The translations under genes were made by a program, and so were the position numbers. A model generated the notes under the pieces. That model was not told the DNA's origin. It ran no database searches and was given only the letters and a program-made list of their open reading frames with translations. A DNA stretch of 64,000 nt from Takakia lepidozioides (Eukaryota > Streptophyta > Takakiopsida > Takakiales > Takakiaceae), in contig CM060731.1 of assembly GCA_030704615.1 (NCBI GenBank), positions 52,390,001-52,454,000 of the forward strand. Reading direction: 5' to 3'. Positions 33,788 to 45,200 of this stretch are shown piece by piece. Within the stretch, counting starts at the first letter, position 1. Each line of letters begins with the position of its first letter.

Positions 33788-34770
33788 TGTTAGAGGACTG
33801 TCGGGGACTTAGACACTTATACGGGATCTGTAGGGTACCCTTAATTTTTGCACAGACTGAGACCAAGAGGAACCTTAGGGGTGACAGCAGCGCACTGTAG
33901 AGGGGGGTTACACAGCCCAACACAGTCGTCACAGTCGTCACAGCCAACACAGCCAACACAGCCCGTCACAGTCGTCACAGCTGACACAGCCAACACAGCC
34001 AACACAGCCCGTCACAGTCGTCACAGCCGACACAGCCCGGCACAGCCACACAGCCAGTCACAGCCCGACACAGCCAAACACAGTCGCACAGCCAGTCACA
34101 GCCCGTCACAGTTTCACACAGCCAGTCACAGCTTGACACAGCTGTCACGATCATAGGGAACGAAGAGTAGGACAGGGAACGACTGTGGGGAACAACACCT
34201 GCGAAGGGAACATGTTAGTTCACAGACGACGGTTAGTGAGGGAAACGGTTAGAACCGCGGATAGGAAAATAAAGGGAGAAACGGGGAATTGAGGGATCAT
34301 TCGGATGAGGACTTCTTGGTGATAGAGGAGAGGGGATCGGGTAGAGATGAGGAACGGAAGTGAAGATAGAGAGATGATGAGTAGATGCTTGATATAGGCA
34401 AGGCTGTAATGATATTGTAGAGCAGATTAGAGACACAATGGCTTCGGCCTGATACCTGATAAATCATAATCGGATACTTTTACGATACAATCACACTGTG
34501 TAGAGAGATCTGAGTGAAGCTGTGAAATGAATGGATGAGCTGATGGAATCCAATAGATTGATAAAGCAAAGTGATACTTAATTATCAATGGTAAGATAGC
34601 TAACATGAATACCAAAAGGAAAACAAATAGGAAACACCCCCATGATACACTAGCTGTAGGTCATGACTGATTGTTCTGCGCGGGCTGAGTACTTAGAGAT
34701 TTCCAACTCTTCTATCTTGGAGTTTCCGCCTCGAATAGCGAAGGGATGGGTGAGTAAAAGCCGCGCGACA
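33788..34770 (+). repeat. 5' LTR of Ty3 copy 1
   Basis: 983 bp, TG...CA ends. Contains a CACAGYC minisatellite (33915-34150). Nearly identical in order to 46058-47102. Confidence 0.92.
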
Positions 34771-35358
34771 TTTGGCGACCATACTGGGGAACTGGGACAT
34801 GAACAACCAGATGTGACAGGCATCTGGTGGGATCATGGTGGATGGACCATTAAAGAATTTGAAGTGAATCAAATTCCCTATGGAACGAAGGAAGAAAGAT
34901 TGTCCAAACAATTCTTTCAAAGGTTCTTGGAATTGCCAGACGGTTGTAAAGAAAATATTCTTAAACGAGTGCATGATGCTGATCCAGAATGGGATCTGGA
35001 GAAAGGAGTGATAAAGATTTATCAGGTAGCCTGTAGAGGAAGAACACGTTGGTTACCAACATTGGTTTATGTGATAGCATTGCTATCCATTAAACGAGTA
35101 GAGTTTGAAGGCTGGGAAGAAAGAAAGGTGAATGTTTATACTCATATGCATGAAGAGCTGGTACTGGTAAAGAATTGGATTCCAAAGGATATTTTGTGGA
35201 TCAAACTCACACCAAGAACAGCTTTTCAGACTTGTTTGCCATATGGTTATATGGTAACGGAGACTTCAAGTATAGCCAAGGGTGCATTGAAGCTTGAAAG
35301 AAACCCAGGCATATACGAGAGATATTACAGAAGAGAGTTTTGGTTATTGCCACATTAA
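34771..35358 (+). CDS. Leader ORF 1 of Ty3 copy 1, unknown
   Basis: The open frame actually starts inside the LTR (34663), but the part after the primer-binding site is the candidate protein (GTKEERLSKQFFQRFLELPD; KVNVYTHMHEELVLVKNW). About 195 residues, no recognised motif, no membrane segment. It precedes Gag in the same orientation. It may be a Gag N-terminal extension or a captured gene fragment. Confidence 0.45.
   Translation, partial: FGDHTGELGHEQPDVTGIWWDHGGWTIKEFEVNQIPYGTKEERLSKQFFQRFLELPDGCKENILKRVHDADPEWDLEKGVIKIYQVACRGRTRWLPTLVYVIALLSIKRVEFEGWEERKVNVYTHMHEELVLVKNWIPKDILWIKLTPRTAFQTCLPYGYMVTETSSIAKGALKLERNPGIYERYYRREFWLLPH
34773..34790 (+). other. Candidate primer-binding site
   Basis: TGGCGACCATACTGGGGA starts two bases after the 5' LTR, the position where a tRNA 3' end normally anneals; TGG pairs with the tRNA CCA. 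I did not identify the tRNA. Confidence 0.6.
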
Positions 35359-35379
35359 AAGAAATGAAAGACATGGGAC

Positions 35380-35658
35380 ATGAGTGATGAAAGAGAAGCT
35401 AGACGACAGAGATATTCAGCAAAAAGAGAAAGCTATCTGAAAGCTAATTATCCATATCTTTGGGAGAGAGGAATAGACATAGGGGAATCATCTGGACCTC
35501 TCACACCATCAAGATCAAAGAGTGCATCACCTATACCGGAAGAACTAGAGTTGGATGCCACTCCTTCTATTTCTTTGCAAGAAAGATTAAGGGAATTGGT
35601 ACAGGAAGAAGATCAATCACGAGGTGAAAGATCTGAGGTACATCCTTGGATGACTTGA
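35380..35658 (+). CDS. Leader ORF 2 of Ty3 copy 1, unknown
   Basis: A 92-residue charged frame (MSDEREARRQRYSAKRESYL; SPIPEELELD) that overlaps the start of the Gag frame by 13 bp. No domain recognised. It may be the true N-terminus of Gag separated by one frameshift. Confidence 0.45.
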   Translation: MSDEREARRQRYSAKRESYLKANYPYLWERGIDIGESSGPLTPSRSKSASPIPEELELDATPSISLQERLRELVQEEDQSRGERSEVHPWMT

Positions 35659-36605
35659 CAGAAATCTTTGATAAGAGTTGGCATGGAACACCAAAAGCAG
35701 GAACTCCAGTTTCTGAAGCAGAAGATGAAGAAGGAGAAGAGGATGTGGCAGAGCCAACGGAGAGTTCAGACTCTCCAACACCATTACAGTTGAGTTACAT
35801 GAGTGAAGAAGAAACCCAAGGGCAGAACTTGGAGGATGAAAACAGAGAGAAGAAATTAGAAGAGGAAGAATATGAAGAAGTAGACCCAACAGCTGAGGTT
35901 GAGACTACAACCAGGACATCCCAACCCGTTGGACCTGGATCAAGTGGAGCACTTGGATCACAGGCCAACGAAGGTGTCGGCTCAGGGGGATCAGGCGGGC
36001 TGCCTGGATCTGGCTCTAGGGGGACAGGGAGTGTGGGAAGTAGTGCAACTGAAGCTGGGAATACTGTGAATATCGTGGGGCCAGAAGCAAGGAGTGCTCA
36101 AGGGCCACCACTTGGTGGAAGATCCACCACAAAAACAACAGGTCCAGAAGGACCAGCACCAGCAAGGGTGCCAGCACCTGTCAGTGGGCAGAAGGTAGGG
36201 CCACAGATGGCGTTACAACCAACACGGGCAAAACCACCCTTTCCAATATATTCAAGAAAAGGGGATCCCGATGTACACATTAGCCAATTTGAGCACATGT
36301 GTATAGTGAACAATGAGAATGGCGATGATGCCAAGATGAGACTGTTTCCTTGTTCACTTATCAAGAAAGCAAGTGAATGGTATGCAAGATTCCCTGATAA
36401 TCATTTCCTAACCTGGAATGGCTTGAATACAACATTTCGAAATAGGTTCAGGACAAGTAAAACTGAGGATGAAGTGTATGGAAGTTTACAACAGCTGAAG
36501 CAGAAGAAGCATGAAACTGTTGAAGAGTATATGGAGAAGATGGAATTGATGATGAAAAAGCTGGCTGCAGTACCAGCACCCGGTTACAGAAGACTTGGTT
36601 TGTGA
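35646..36605 (+). CDS. Gag, N-terminal and capsid part
   Basis: 320 residues: an acidic, Gly/Ser-rich N-terminal region, then the retrotransposon Gag fold from about residue 195 (FEHMCIVNNENGDDAKMRLF, SEWYARFPDN, RFRTSKTEDE, LKQKKHETVEEYMEKMELM). Gag assembles the particle holding element RNA. It ends early at a TGA because of a one-base shift; the rest of Gag (TWFVSGLRPELQKK) continues in the next frame. Confidence 0.8.
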   Translation: MDDLTEIFDKSWHGTPKAGTPVSEAEDEEGEEDVAEPTESSDSPTPLQLSYMSEEETQGQNLEDENREKKLEEEEYEEVDPTAEVETTTRTSQPVGPGSSGALGSQANEGVGSGGSGGLPGSGSRGTGSVGSSATEAGNTVNIVGPEARSAQGPPLGGRSTTKTTGPEGPAPARVPAPVSGQKVGPQMALQPTRAKPPFPIYSRKGDPDVHISQFEHMCIVNNENGDDAKMRLFPCSLIKKASEWYARFPDNHFLTWNGLNTTFRNRFRTSKTEDEVYGSLQQLKQKKHETVEEYMEKMELMMKKLAAVPAPGYRRLGL

Positions 36606-38638
36606 GTGGACTAAGACCAGAGTTGCAAAAGAAAGTGGATATGTTACCCCATAATACAGTGGAGGAGGCATTTGAAACTGCGAACAGAATTGAGCAATTG
36701 GGAATGCTCAGGAGAGAGAAAAAAGAAGATGAGGACTCTGAGGATGAGTCAGATGAAGAAGAAGAGCAAGAACTAAAAAGAAAGAGTAAGAGAAAGGAGA
36801 AGTTGAAGAGGGATAACTATGAAAAAAAATTGGAAGAAATCTTGAAGAAGTATGCCACAGAGGCTGCAACACATTGGAGGAAGGGTGTATGGTGTGCAAA
36901 GTGCCAGAATGAAGGCCATACCACCACAGAATGCCACATGAAGGAGAAACACTGTACTATCTGTAAAATGGATAACCATTCTACTGAGAATTGTTACTAC
37001 AACAGAAGGACAGCTGCAAGAGAACCTAGGCAAGTAAGGGTGCATCAGGTGCAGCCCCAGCCAAGAAGAAACAATGATCAGGACCACTATGGTAGGTCTG
37101 GTGGTTATAACAATGGCATGGAAGGGAGAGGTAATTCAAGAGGGAATTACCAAGGAAATTCCAGAGGCAACTATCAGGGTAATCCAAGGGGGAATTACCA
37201 GCCCGGGAATCAGGATTATAGAAATAATCCAAGACCAGACCAAGGGCGAGGACCCAATGGTGAAGAGCTATGTTACTATTGTAATCAGCCAGGACATCGC
37301 AAGGCAGCCTGTTCATTCTGGATAAGACACCAGAATGAGATGAGAGCTCCTGTGAATGAGGGCCCAGTGGTGGCAGCTCACATGGTTAGGCCATGTGTTG
37401 TACCAGAAGTAAGTACAATGATAGTAACAAGAAGTAAAGCCAAACTAATACCTCCAGTAGAAGAGGAAGAAGATGAGACTGGAAGTGGCAATGATATGCC
37501 TGAAGATGAAGAGACTTGGAAAGATGAGAAGGAACTGCACAAAGAAGTGGCAGATACTATAAGGGAAATGCAAAAGAGTACTGATATTCCTGTGGCAGAT
37601 TCCTCTGATTCGGATGGAGAAAAAGAAAGGAGTGAGGAAGAAAGGAAAAAAGAAGATGCAGACATGCAAAGTAATGAAGAGACTTTGGCTGAAGTAATAT
37701 GTCAGACCAAAGCAGAAATTACCATTGGACAGCTATTAGCTGTGGCACCTTATTGTAGGCACAGGCTGTATCAAGCAATCAATCGAATTGCCCAAGAGAC
37801 AGGAAACACAGACCTGAACAGCAAGGTGACCAGTTATAATGTGAAGCCGGAAGGGCGAGAACCAGTCATGGACTTTGATGATTCTATGCCAGTAATCCAA
37901 TTGAGAATTGGAAGCACAGAACTAACTGATGTACTGATAGATGGTGGTTCTGGAGTAAATATCATGACAGACCAATTAAGGAAGAAGCTTGGTCTAAGTA
38001 ACATGAAACCAGCCCCATTTACAGTAACAATGGCAGATCAAAGAAGTGTACAGCCATTGGGATTAATAAGAGGAGTTAAGATACAGATACAGAAAATGAT
38101 CTTTATGATCACAGTAACTGTATTAAAAATGGATGAAGTCATGGAGGCTTACTCCTTATTATTGGGACGTCCGTGGCTGAAACAGGCCAGGGTATTCCAT
38201 GACTGGAATTCTCAGTTACTAACCGTGCATAATGGGATACACGAGATACAAATTACCACAAAGAAATCTAGTAGATTACCTGCTACAAGAAGACCTCGAG
38301 GAGTCAGAGAGTATGACTGGAGAGGAGGACTGGATGAGGAGCAGGAAGCTACCCTATTTGCTGCACACCCAGAGTGGGAGCAGGTTGCAGAGATGCGGCT
38401 GGAAAGCCTAAGTTGTTTGAGAGGTATCTGCTGTGGTGTAGTGACAGCAACACCAACTGAAGAAGAAACCAGCATTTACCCATCACATTTCTATGAAGAA
38501 AGAGAAGGAGAAATAGAAATCCTAGAAGAACCAGCCACTGTGAGCTTACAGGATGAAGTGGTGACTGGTTGGACAATCACAGCTGATGAGCAGGTGAGAG
38601 AAGTAAATGTGGGAACTAAGGAGAACCGAGGATGGTGA
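36602..38638 (+). CDS. Gag nucleocapsid and retropepsin
   Basis: 678 residues. It starts at the Gag C-terminus (SGLRPELQKKVDMLP). Three CCHC knuckles follow (CAKCQNEGHTTTEC, CTICKMDNHSTENC, CYYCNQPGHRKAAC), then an acidic linker. The aspartic protease has the catalytic motif LIDGGSG with flap-side sequence and LLLGRPWLKQARVFHDW. It overlaps the upstream Gag frame by 4 bp and the RT frame by 7 bp. The overlaps could be ribosomal frameshifts or simple mutations; other frameshifts downstream favour mutation. Confidence 0.85.
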   Translation: MSGLRPELQKKVDMLPHNTVEEAFETANRIEQLGMLRREKKEDEDSEDESDEEEEQELKRKSKRKEKLKRDNYEKKLEEILKKYATEAATHWRKGVWCAKCQNEGHTTTECHMKEKHCTICKMDNHSTENCYYNRRTAAREPRQVRVHQVQPQPRRNNDQDHYGRSGGYNNGMEGRGNSRGNYQGNSRGNYQGNPRGNYQPGNQDYRNNPRPDQGRGPNGEELCYYCNQPGHRKAACSFWIRHQNEMRAPVNEGPVVAAHMVRPCVVPEVSTMIVTRSKAKLIPPVEEEEDETGSGNDMPEDEETWKDEKELHKEVADTIREMQKSTDIPVADSSDSDGEKERSEEERKKEDADMQSNEETLAEVICQTKAEITIGQLLAVAPYCRHRLYQAINRIAQETGNTDLNSKVTSYNVKPEGREPVMDFDDSMPVIQLRIGSTELTDVLIDGGSGVNIMTDQLRKKLGLSNMKPAPFTVTMADQRSVQPLGLIRGVKIQIQKMIFMITVTVLKMDEVMEAYSLLLGRPWLKQARVFHDWNSQLLTVHNGIHEIQITTKKSSRLPATRRPRGVREYDWRGGLDEEQEATLFAAHPEWEQVAEMRLESLSCLRGICCGVVTATPTEEETSIYPSHFYEEREGEIEILEEPATVSLQDEVVTGWTITADEQVREVNVGTKENRGW

Positions 38639-39468
38639 AAGTAGGAGCTGATTTGGAGCCGGAATTCTTCGAAGAAGCTAAAAGCTTGTTCATCAAATAC
38701 AGAGATGTATTTGCTTGGAGCTATGAGGATCTAAAAGGGATACCACCTGAAGTCTGTCAGCATAAGATTGAACTGGAACCAGGGTCAGTACCAATCAAGC
38801 AGGCGAGGTATAGAATGAATCCCAACTACGCACAGAAGGTTGGAGAAGAGATAAAGAAGTTGGCTGAGGCTAAGTTTATATACCCAATAGAGTATACAAC
38901 TTGGTTGTCACCCATTGTTATAGTTCCCAAGAAGAATGGCAAACTAAGAGTATGTGTGAACTATAAGAAGCTGAATGCTTGTACGAAGAAAGATCCTTTC
39001 CCTTTGCCATTCACAGAAGCAGTATTAGACACTGTGGCAGGCCATGAGATGTACTCATTCATGGATGGCTTCAGTGGTTATAATCAAGTGCAAGTGGCAG
39101 AAGAAGACCAAGGGAAAACAGCTTTCATCACAGACTGGGGGGCTTATGCATACAAAGTCATGCCCTTTGGACTTTGTAATGCACCAGCGACCTTTCAGAG
39201 AGTGATAAGTGAATCTTTTCATGAGTATCTGGATGATTTCATGCAGGTGTTCTTGGATGATTTCAGTGTGTACAGCTCTAAGAATGAGCACTTGCATAAA
39301 TTGGAGTTATGCTTGGCCAGATGCAGGATGAGAGGTCTGGGCCTGAATCCAGAGAAGTGTACTTTCTGTGTGAACTCAGGGGTGCTTCTGGGACACATTG
39401 TGTGTAAAAGGGACTCCTTGTGGATCCCAGAAAGACAGAGTCCATTAAAGCCTCTCCACCACCAGTGA
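38632..39468 (+). CDS. Reverse transcriptase
   Basis: 278 residues of Ty3/gypsy RT: YRMNPNYAQKVGEEIKKLAE, WLSPIVIVPKKNGKLRVCVN, YSFMDGFSGYNQV, MPFGLCNAPATFQRV and the catalytic VFLDDFSVYS. It copies element RNA into DNA. The frame breaks at the thumb (after LLGHIV), and RNase H continues in a different frame from 39420, so the polyprotein is interrupted in this copy. Confidence 0.9.
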   Translation: MVKVGADLEPEFFEEAKSLFIKYRDVFAWSYEDLKGIPPEVCQHKIELEPGSVPIKQARYRMNPNYAQKVGEEIKKLAEAKFIYPIEYTTWLSPIVIVPKKNGKLRVCVNYKKLNACTKKDPFPLPFTEAVLDTVAGHEMYSFMDGFSGYNQVQVAEEDQGKTAFITDWGAYAYKVMPFGLCNAPATFQRVISESFHEYLDDFMQVFLDDFSVYSSKNEHLHKLELCLARCRMRGLGLNPEKCTFCVNSGVLLGHIVCKRDSLWIPERQSPLKPLHHQ

Positions 39469-39962
39469 ATGTTAAAAGTCTACGAAGATTCCTTGGGCAA
39501 ACCAGTTATTACAGGAGATTTGTCAAAAGGTATGCACAAATAGCAGCACCATTGAGCAAACTACTGAAGAAAGATGCAGTGTTTGCCTGGACAGCTGAAT
39601 GTCAACAGGCATTTGAGGAACTTACACTGTCAGTAACAACTACACCTGTGCTGATTAACCCTCACTGGCATGTAGTATTCCATGTTCACTGCGATGCATC
39701 AGGAGAAGCGTTGGGAGCGGTGTTAGCCCAGAATGTTACAGGGAATATAGATTCACCTGTGTACTATGCTAGCCGGTTGATGAACAGTGCTGAGAGGAAC
39801 TATAGTACAACGGAAAGAGAAGCATTGGCAATGATCTATGCAGTGAAGAAATTCAGGCATTACCTGTTGGGCAAGAAGTTTATGTTCTATGTGGATCACC
39901 AGGCTCTGATATACCTGGTAAACAAACCTCTGATAAGCGGAAGAATAGCAAGATGGTTATAA
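39420..39962 (+). CDS. RT connection and RNase H
   Basis: 180 residues: SLRRFLGQTSYYRRFVKRYA (RT thumb/connection), FHVHCDASGEALGAVL (RNase H first Asp), REALAMIYAVKKFRHYLLG (Glu), FYVDHQALIYLV (Asp). The domain degrades RNA in RNA-DNA hybrids. It stops at ARWL because of a shift; integrase continues in another frame from 39953. Copy 2 enters the assembly gap in this same domain. Confidence 0.9.
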   Translation: MDPRKTESIKASPPPVNVKSLRRFLGQTSYYRRFVKRYAQIAAPLSKLLKKDAVFAWTAECQQAFEELTLSVTTTPVLINPHWHVVFHVHCDASGEALGAVLAQNVTGNIDSPVYYASRLMNSAERNYSTTEREALAMIYAVKKFRHYLLGKKFMFYVDHQALIYLVNKPLISGRIARWL

Positions 39963-41577
39963 TCTTGCATGAGTTTGAGTTCGAGGTTATTTACAAGCCT
40001 GGCCGTTTGCATCTTGTGGCAGATCATTTGTCACGACTAACAACAGGAGAGGCCGCCACAGGAGTGGACGATCAGTTACCTGATGCGAGTTTATTTGTAA
40101 TGGAGGTGCAAGGAAGTGCAGATGAATGGTTAGATTGGCAGTGGCCAATCAGATACTACCTTGCTCATGGTCAGTGCCCACCTAGTTATGGTAAGGAGCA
40201 GAGGAAGAGAATCGCTATCAAAGCTTTACCTTATACTATGGTAGGAAGCAGAATGTATAAGTTAGGACCTGATGGAGTACTAAAACGATGCTTGTACCAC
40301 CATGAAGTAAATAAAGTTTTGGCGGAAGTTCATAAAGGAGTGGCTGGAGGTCATTTTGGAGAAGAGACTACCAGTAGAAAGATACTACTCGCAGGATACT
40401 GGTGGCCTACTTTGTTCAAAGATGTACACGAGTATTGTCAGAAGTGTGATGAATGTCAGAGGCTAGGACCTTTGCAGAGATCTGGAAGGATGGCCTTGCA
40501 TCCTACAATGCCTACGGAACCATTTCAGAAATGGGGACTAGACTTTGTTGGACCAATTAACCCACCATCCAAGAATACACGAAACAGGTACATAATTACA
40601 GCCACTGATTATACTACAAAGTGGGTGGAAGCTAAAGCTTTGAGGGACAACACAGCCAAGTCCACAGCAAGGTTCCTGTACGAGAACATACTTACACGAT
40701 TTGGCTGTCCCTTAGAATTTATCAGTGATCAAGGAAGTCACTTCATGAATGAGACCATTGAGTTATTGACTAAAGAGTTTATGATTGTGCATAGAAAGAG
40801 TACAACATATTACCCACAGGGTAATGGGCAAGCAGAGGCTACCAACAAAATACTATGTACTATCTTGGCTAAGATAGTCAATGCAAACAGAACGGATTGG
40901 GATACAAAGCTGCTGACAGCTTTGTGGTCATACAGGACTTCATATAAAGTCACCACTAAGTATACACCATTCCAATTAGTTTATGGTATGGAAGCCTTAC
41001 TTCCAGTGGAATTCCTGTTACCTACCATGAGAACGGAGTGGGGAAAAGAATGGAATTGCAAGACTCCATCAAGGTCAGGAAACATGAATTATACCATGTG
41101 GAAGAAGTACGTGCTGATGCAGCTGATAATATGACCAGAATTCAGATGAAGCGAAAGGAACAGTTTGATGAAGGCAAGTTAAAGACTTTTAAGACGGGGG
41201 ATTTGGTTCTATGGTTGCAGAAGAAAGGAAAGATTCAAGCTTCTAAGCTTAAATCACCGTGGAAAGGACCTTATGTCATACAAAAGATGTATGATAACAA
41301 CACCGCCATGTTACAAACCATTAACAAAGAAATGCTGGGAAGAGTCAATGCAAATAAGTTGAAGGGGTACAGTGGTATCCATGACAAACCCCTGCAGCAT
41401 GATTTGCATGTTGAACCGCAAGAGCAGTCACGGGCTGCACCAGTGTTACGAACGGAGTATGGAACACTTGTCGCTAGGCCCAGCATATATGACCAGGGTG
41501 GGCAAAACAAACGTGACACATCCTATCACAGCCCATCCAAGGCAAAGCACAGCCTATCACAGCCCATCACGACGTGA
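39953..41577 (+). CDS. Integrase, with repeat-encoded tail
   Basis: Two overlapping frames (39953-41134 and 41038-41577). N-terminal HHCC zinc site (HKGVAGGHFGE...CQKCDEC). DDE core: WGLDFVGPI, FISDQGSHF and GQAEATNK. The C-terminal GPY/F-type module is SPWKGPYVIQK. No chromodomain is visible, which argues against a chromovirus. Integrase inserts the cDNA. The tail runs straight into the CACAGCC minisatellite, giving a PITAHHD-like repeat peptide; whether it is translated is unknown. Confidence 0.88.
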
Positions 41578-41800
41578 CACAGCCTATCACAGCCCATCAC
41601 GACGTGACACAGCCTATCACAGCCCAGCACGGCGCAAACAAGCCTATCACACACCATCACACCAGCACGGCGCAACACAGCCTATCACAACCTACCACAG
41701 CGTGTCACAGCCTATCACAGCTTACCACAGTGCATCACACCTATCACAGCGTAACACAGTATGACACAGCCTGTCACAGCTCAACACAGCCTACTAAAGT
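41513..41800. repeat. CACAGCC minisatellite after integrase
   Basis: Units of CACAGCCTATCA and CACAGCCCATCACGACGTGA repeat about 20 times. Similar arrays lie in the LTRs and, in the other orientation, at 53375-53690 in copy 2. Confidence 0.85.
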
Positions 41801-42244
41801 TACACGATCCATAGAATCAGTGACAAGTGGACACATAATAACTTCAGGAAAATGGCTGACGGAAGAGGAAACGGAAATTACTTTAAAAATAGACACGTGG
41901 AGGTCAGGGCGCGACACACAGCCGAGAAGGAAGTGCAAGAACAGGTGTCAAAAAGAAAGAGGACAAGAACGGCCGTCAAAAGGGATGAAAGGCGGGCCCA
42001 TTAATGAGTACGGAAAAAGGGAAACGGAACGAACGGCAAGTACAGAAAAGCCGAATTTTGTCACATGTGTGATCCTAGTGGACTATCCAACAGGGAAAGT
42101 CCACTAAAGAAGATAAATCTAAAATCCAGTCACAGCGGATACAGCCAATAGAAAACCAGAGAAAGGATCAAGAAAATGGAGGGAATTGAGCGCAAGAGGC
42201 GGCGTCGTTCTGAGTAACGGGCGTCTCGACAGGACAGACCATCA
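41801..42244 (+). other. Spacer between integrase and the post-integrase gene
   Basis: No long conserved frame. The stretch is shared with copy 2 (52930-53370 on the reverse strand) and may carry a splice acceptor or internal promoter for the downstream gene; none could be proved. Confidence 0.4.
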
Positions 42245-45200
42245 ATGCTATACTTGGAAACTATGGAGGAACTAACAGACTATACGCTCGCAATATTACT
42301 TACGCAGTGGCATAGACACGAAAGGACAGAGCGGAGCTTTTCTCTTGAGCGATGCTTGCAAGCCCCGCAGGCTTACAAGAAATTACCCATAGCTTTCTGC
42401 GGCAACCATACGTTTATGCTTTGTGCACTACAGGCATTCCTGCAGTTGTTACAGCCAAAACAGTTCGTGAGTCTAAAATGAAGAGAGTGAGAGGAATGGA
42501 GGAAATCAGGGTGAAGAGCACCACAATTCTGCAGAAACAAACGATTGCTACCCCACAGGCGATACAGATACTGGAGGAGCTGAGATTGCAAGGATTGCAA
42601 AGCCTAGATTGGACACTACACCATAGACAGTACATGTTACAATTTTTGCAGAACTTTGAGCCAAGGACAGGAACAACAACGGTGAAGGGAGTTGAATTAA
42701 TGATTACTCCCCTATACCTCCAGCAATTGTTTCGATTGCCAGCAGGTCAGGTGCATGTGGAGGACACAGGGCAAGACTGCAAATAGGGGACTTATTCCAA
42801 GAAGGGAGTTTCTTTAAAACTCAGGGTTATGCTTGTACCAAGGCTGTGTACCCAGGGTTAAAGAGGTAGGCCAGGTATTGAACGTTCTGATTGCCATGAA
42901 ACAGAACCAACAGTATTTTGAGCAGATCCTTCACGGAGGAAATACTCAAAGGCCTGAAGGGACAAGAGGTACAATGGGCGGACATAATGTACAACGCACT
43001 GGTAGAGGAGATGAAAAGATTACAAGGTACTACCGCAAAGTCTCCTATAATAGTGTCTGGCCCAATCATTGCTCAAATAATCCTTGATTCTGGCATACTT
43101 AATGCGCAAGAAAGAAAGGAAATGGGAGTGTTTGAGCCAGAAACAACTGCAATGGAAGAGCAAGGCTCTTCACACAGTGAGGGTGGACTAGCAGCACAAC
43201 CCGAGACTAAGAGGCAGAGACGGGGAAAGACTGTAGTGGCGGATCCACTGGCTTCACGGATTCCGCATGATAATGTTTCCCAAGCTCATGGCCAGGAAGG
43301 GGCACAGCAGCACAGAGAAATGCTATTACTGGAAGCAGGACCTTCAGAGAGGGAGGAGGAAGTTACTTCTGCATCACAACCATCACAGCCACTGAACGAC
43401 TTGTCACAAGGTCACAAGTTATCCATGCAGCTCAACCAGAAATAATTGATTTGGAAAGTGAAGGGTTAGATATTCCAACTACAGAACAGATAGTGGCAGA
43501 AATAGAGAAGGGGGACCTTCTCTATGAATTTCTGGTCTGGTCAAGGAGACAGAAATCCCAGAGGTGCAACAGTTGCCCAAGGGAAATCCTGAGGTGCATA
43601 TAATACACACACCTGTGTCGGAGGTACCACAGGCGGAAGGTCATGACACTGTAGCACCGGTGATAGATGAAGTAGTTCAGGAAGAAAATCCGGTGGGACA
43701 ATGGCCTGAATGGTTAGTGAGACATCACACTGTTGAAGATCAGGAGGAACAGCAGCAACCTCACCATGATGACCCTCAACAGGCAATGCTGATGAGTTCC
43801 ATAGGCAGGACACTTAATTTGTTGGGGACTTATGTCAAATCCCATGTTCCAATTACCCAATTGACAGCCTTGAAAGAGGAACTCAGGAAGGAGTTTGAGG
43901 CTCGACTTGCCACTGAGTGTGCAAACAAGGTCGATGAAGAGGTCACTCTCAAGATGAAGCAGGACTTGGGAAATACAGAAATGGCTTTGCAATTGGCCAA
44001 GCAACAATTGATTGAGGCAGGCCTCGCGCAAGACCAGTTGCACGAAGCACATAAGCAACAGCTATACCAAATGCAGGTGCAGCATGAAAGCAAGTTGCAA
44101 GAACTGAATGCACTACATACGGAGTTGCAGACAGTGCATAACAGAATGGCGATACAATGTGCTACATTTACAACTATGCTTGACCAATCAACAAAAGAAA
44201 TAAACAGTCAAGCGGAAAAATGTACGAAGGCAGAAGAAGAGAATGTTGAGCAAATGAAGCTCATTGTCGATATGAAGAATACAATCTGTCGCAATGAAGA
44301 TACTTTCAAGCAATACAGGCAGATTGAAGCTGATCAAGAGAAGCACATCGTGGAGTTGCAACAAACCATCATGGCCAATAGAAATGAAATCGCGGTCAAT
44401 AACAAGGCTTGGAAGGAAGCCAATAATCTACTTGCTGCTTATGCGCAATTGGTTGAACCTCAGGCGAAGCGCATGGAGGCTTTACAACAGCAGTTGGAAT
44501 TGTACAAGCTAAGAGAGGAGCAAACTCTCAGGGGAACCACAAGCAACTTGGTGGATAACAGCCTTATGCAGGTCTGGTTAGCACAAGGGCCAGTAGAGGG
44601 CAAAGCACCACGGAAGCTCACCCAAAGCGAGATGAATGAGCTCAGGCTGCAGGTGCAGAACATTGCCACAAACTACTATAGACAATGTCTATAGTAGGAT
44701 AGCAGAGTTACAAGAGGATGTAGACGGACTCCAGACTCAAGTGGAAGACCTCACTTCAAACATCGACCAAAGAGTCTATATCCCTCAGGAACAGCTAATG
44801 GCTTCTTATTTACAAGCCAGAACTTTGGCTTTTCAGTCTTCACAGGAGGTGCAGGAGATGCCAATGATACAAGAGCCAGTACCACCACCACCACAACAAG
44901 TCACTGTACCAGTAGCTGAACCTGTGGTTACTACAACCACACCACAGCCACCACAGCCGGAGGTATGGGGCAATGCCGCTTTTAACCCACCTAAAACTCC
45001 AGCTGCAGGGAGTACAGTAGGGCTATGATTATGCCCTTCAACCAAATTCCCATCATGTTGGATTTGGCTTGGAAAGAATTTAGTCCTCCGCAGTCATTCG
45101 CACATTACTACCAAATCATGCGTATTTGGCTGCCAGTGGCAACTAGGACTAAAGTTCTTCCGAACAATCGACATATTGAAGATCATCACTTTGCACAATA

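Noticed and set aside
33208-33959. Reverse-strand ORFs rich in HSLSQPIT repeats
   Set aside because: They are translations of the GGCTGTGA minisatellite with no independent coding signal.
33900-34150. CACAGCC arrays as CRISPR
   Set aside because: Units are 7-12 bp with no regular 25-40-bp spacers, and the context is a plant LTR.
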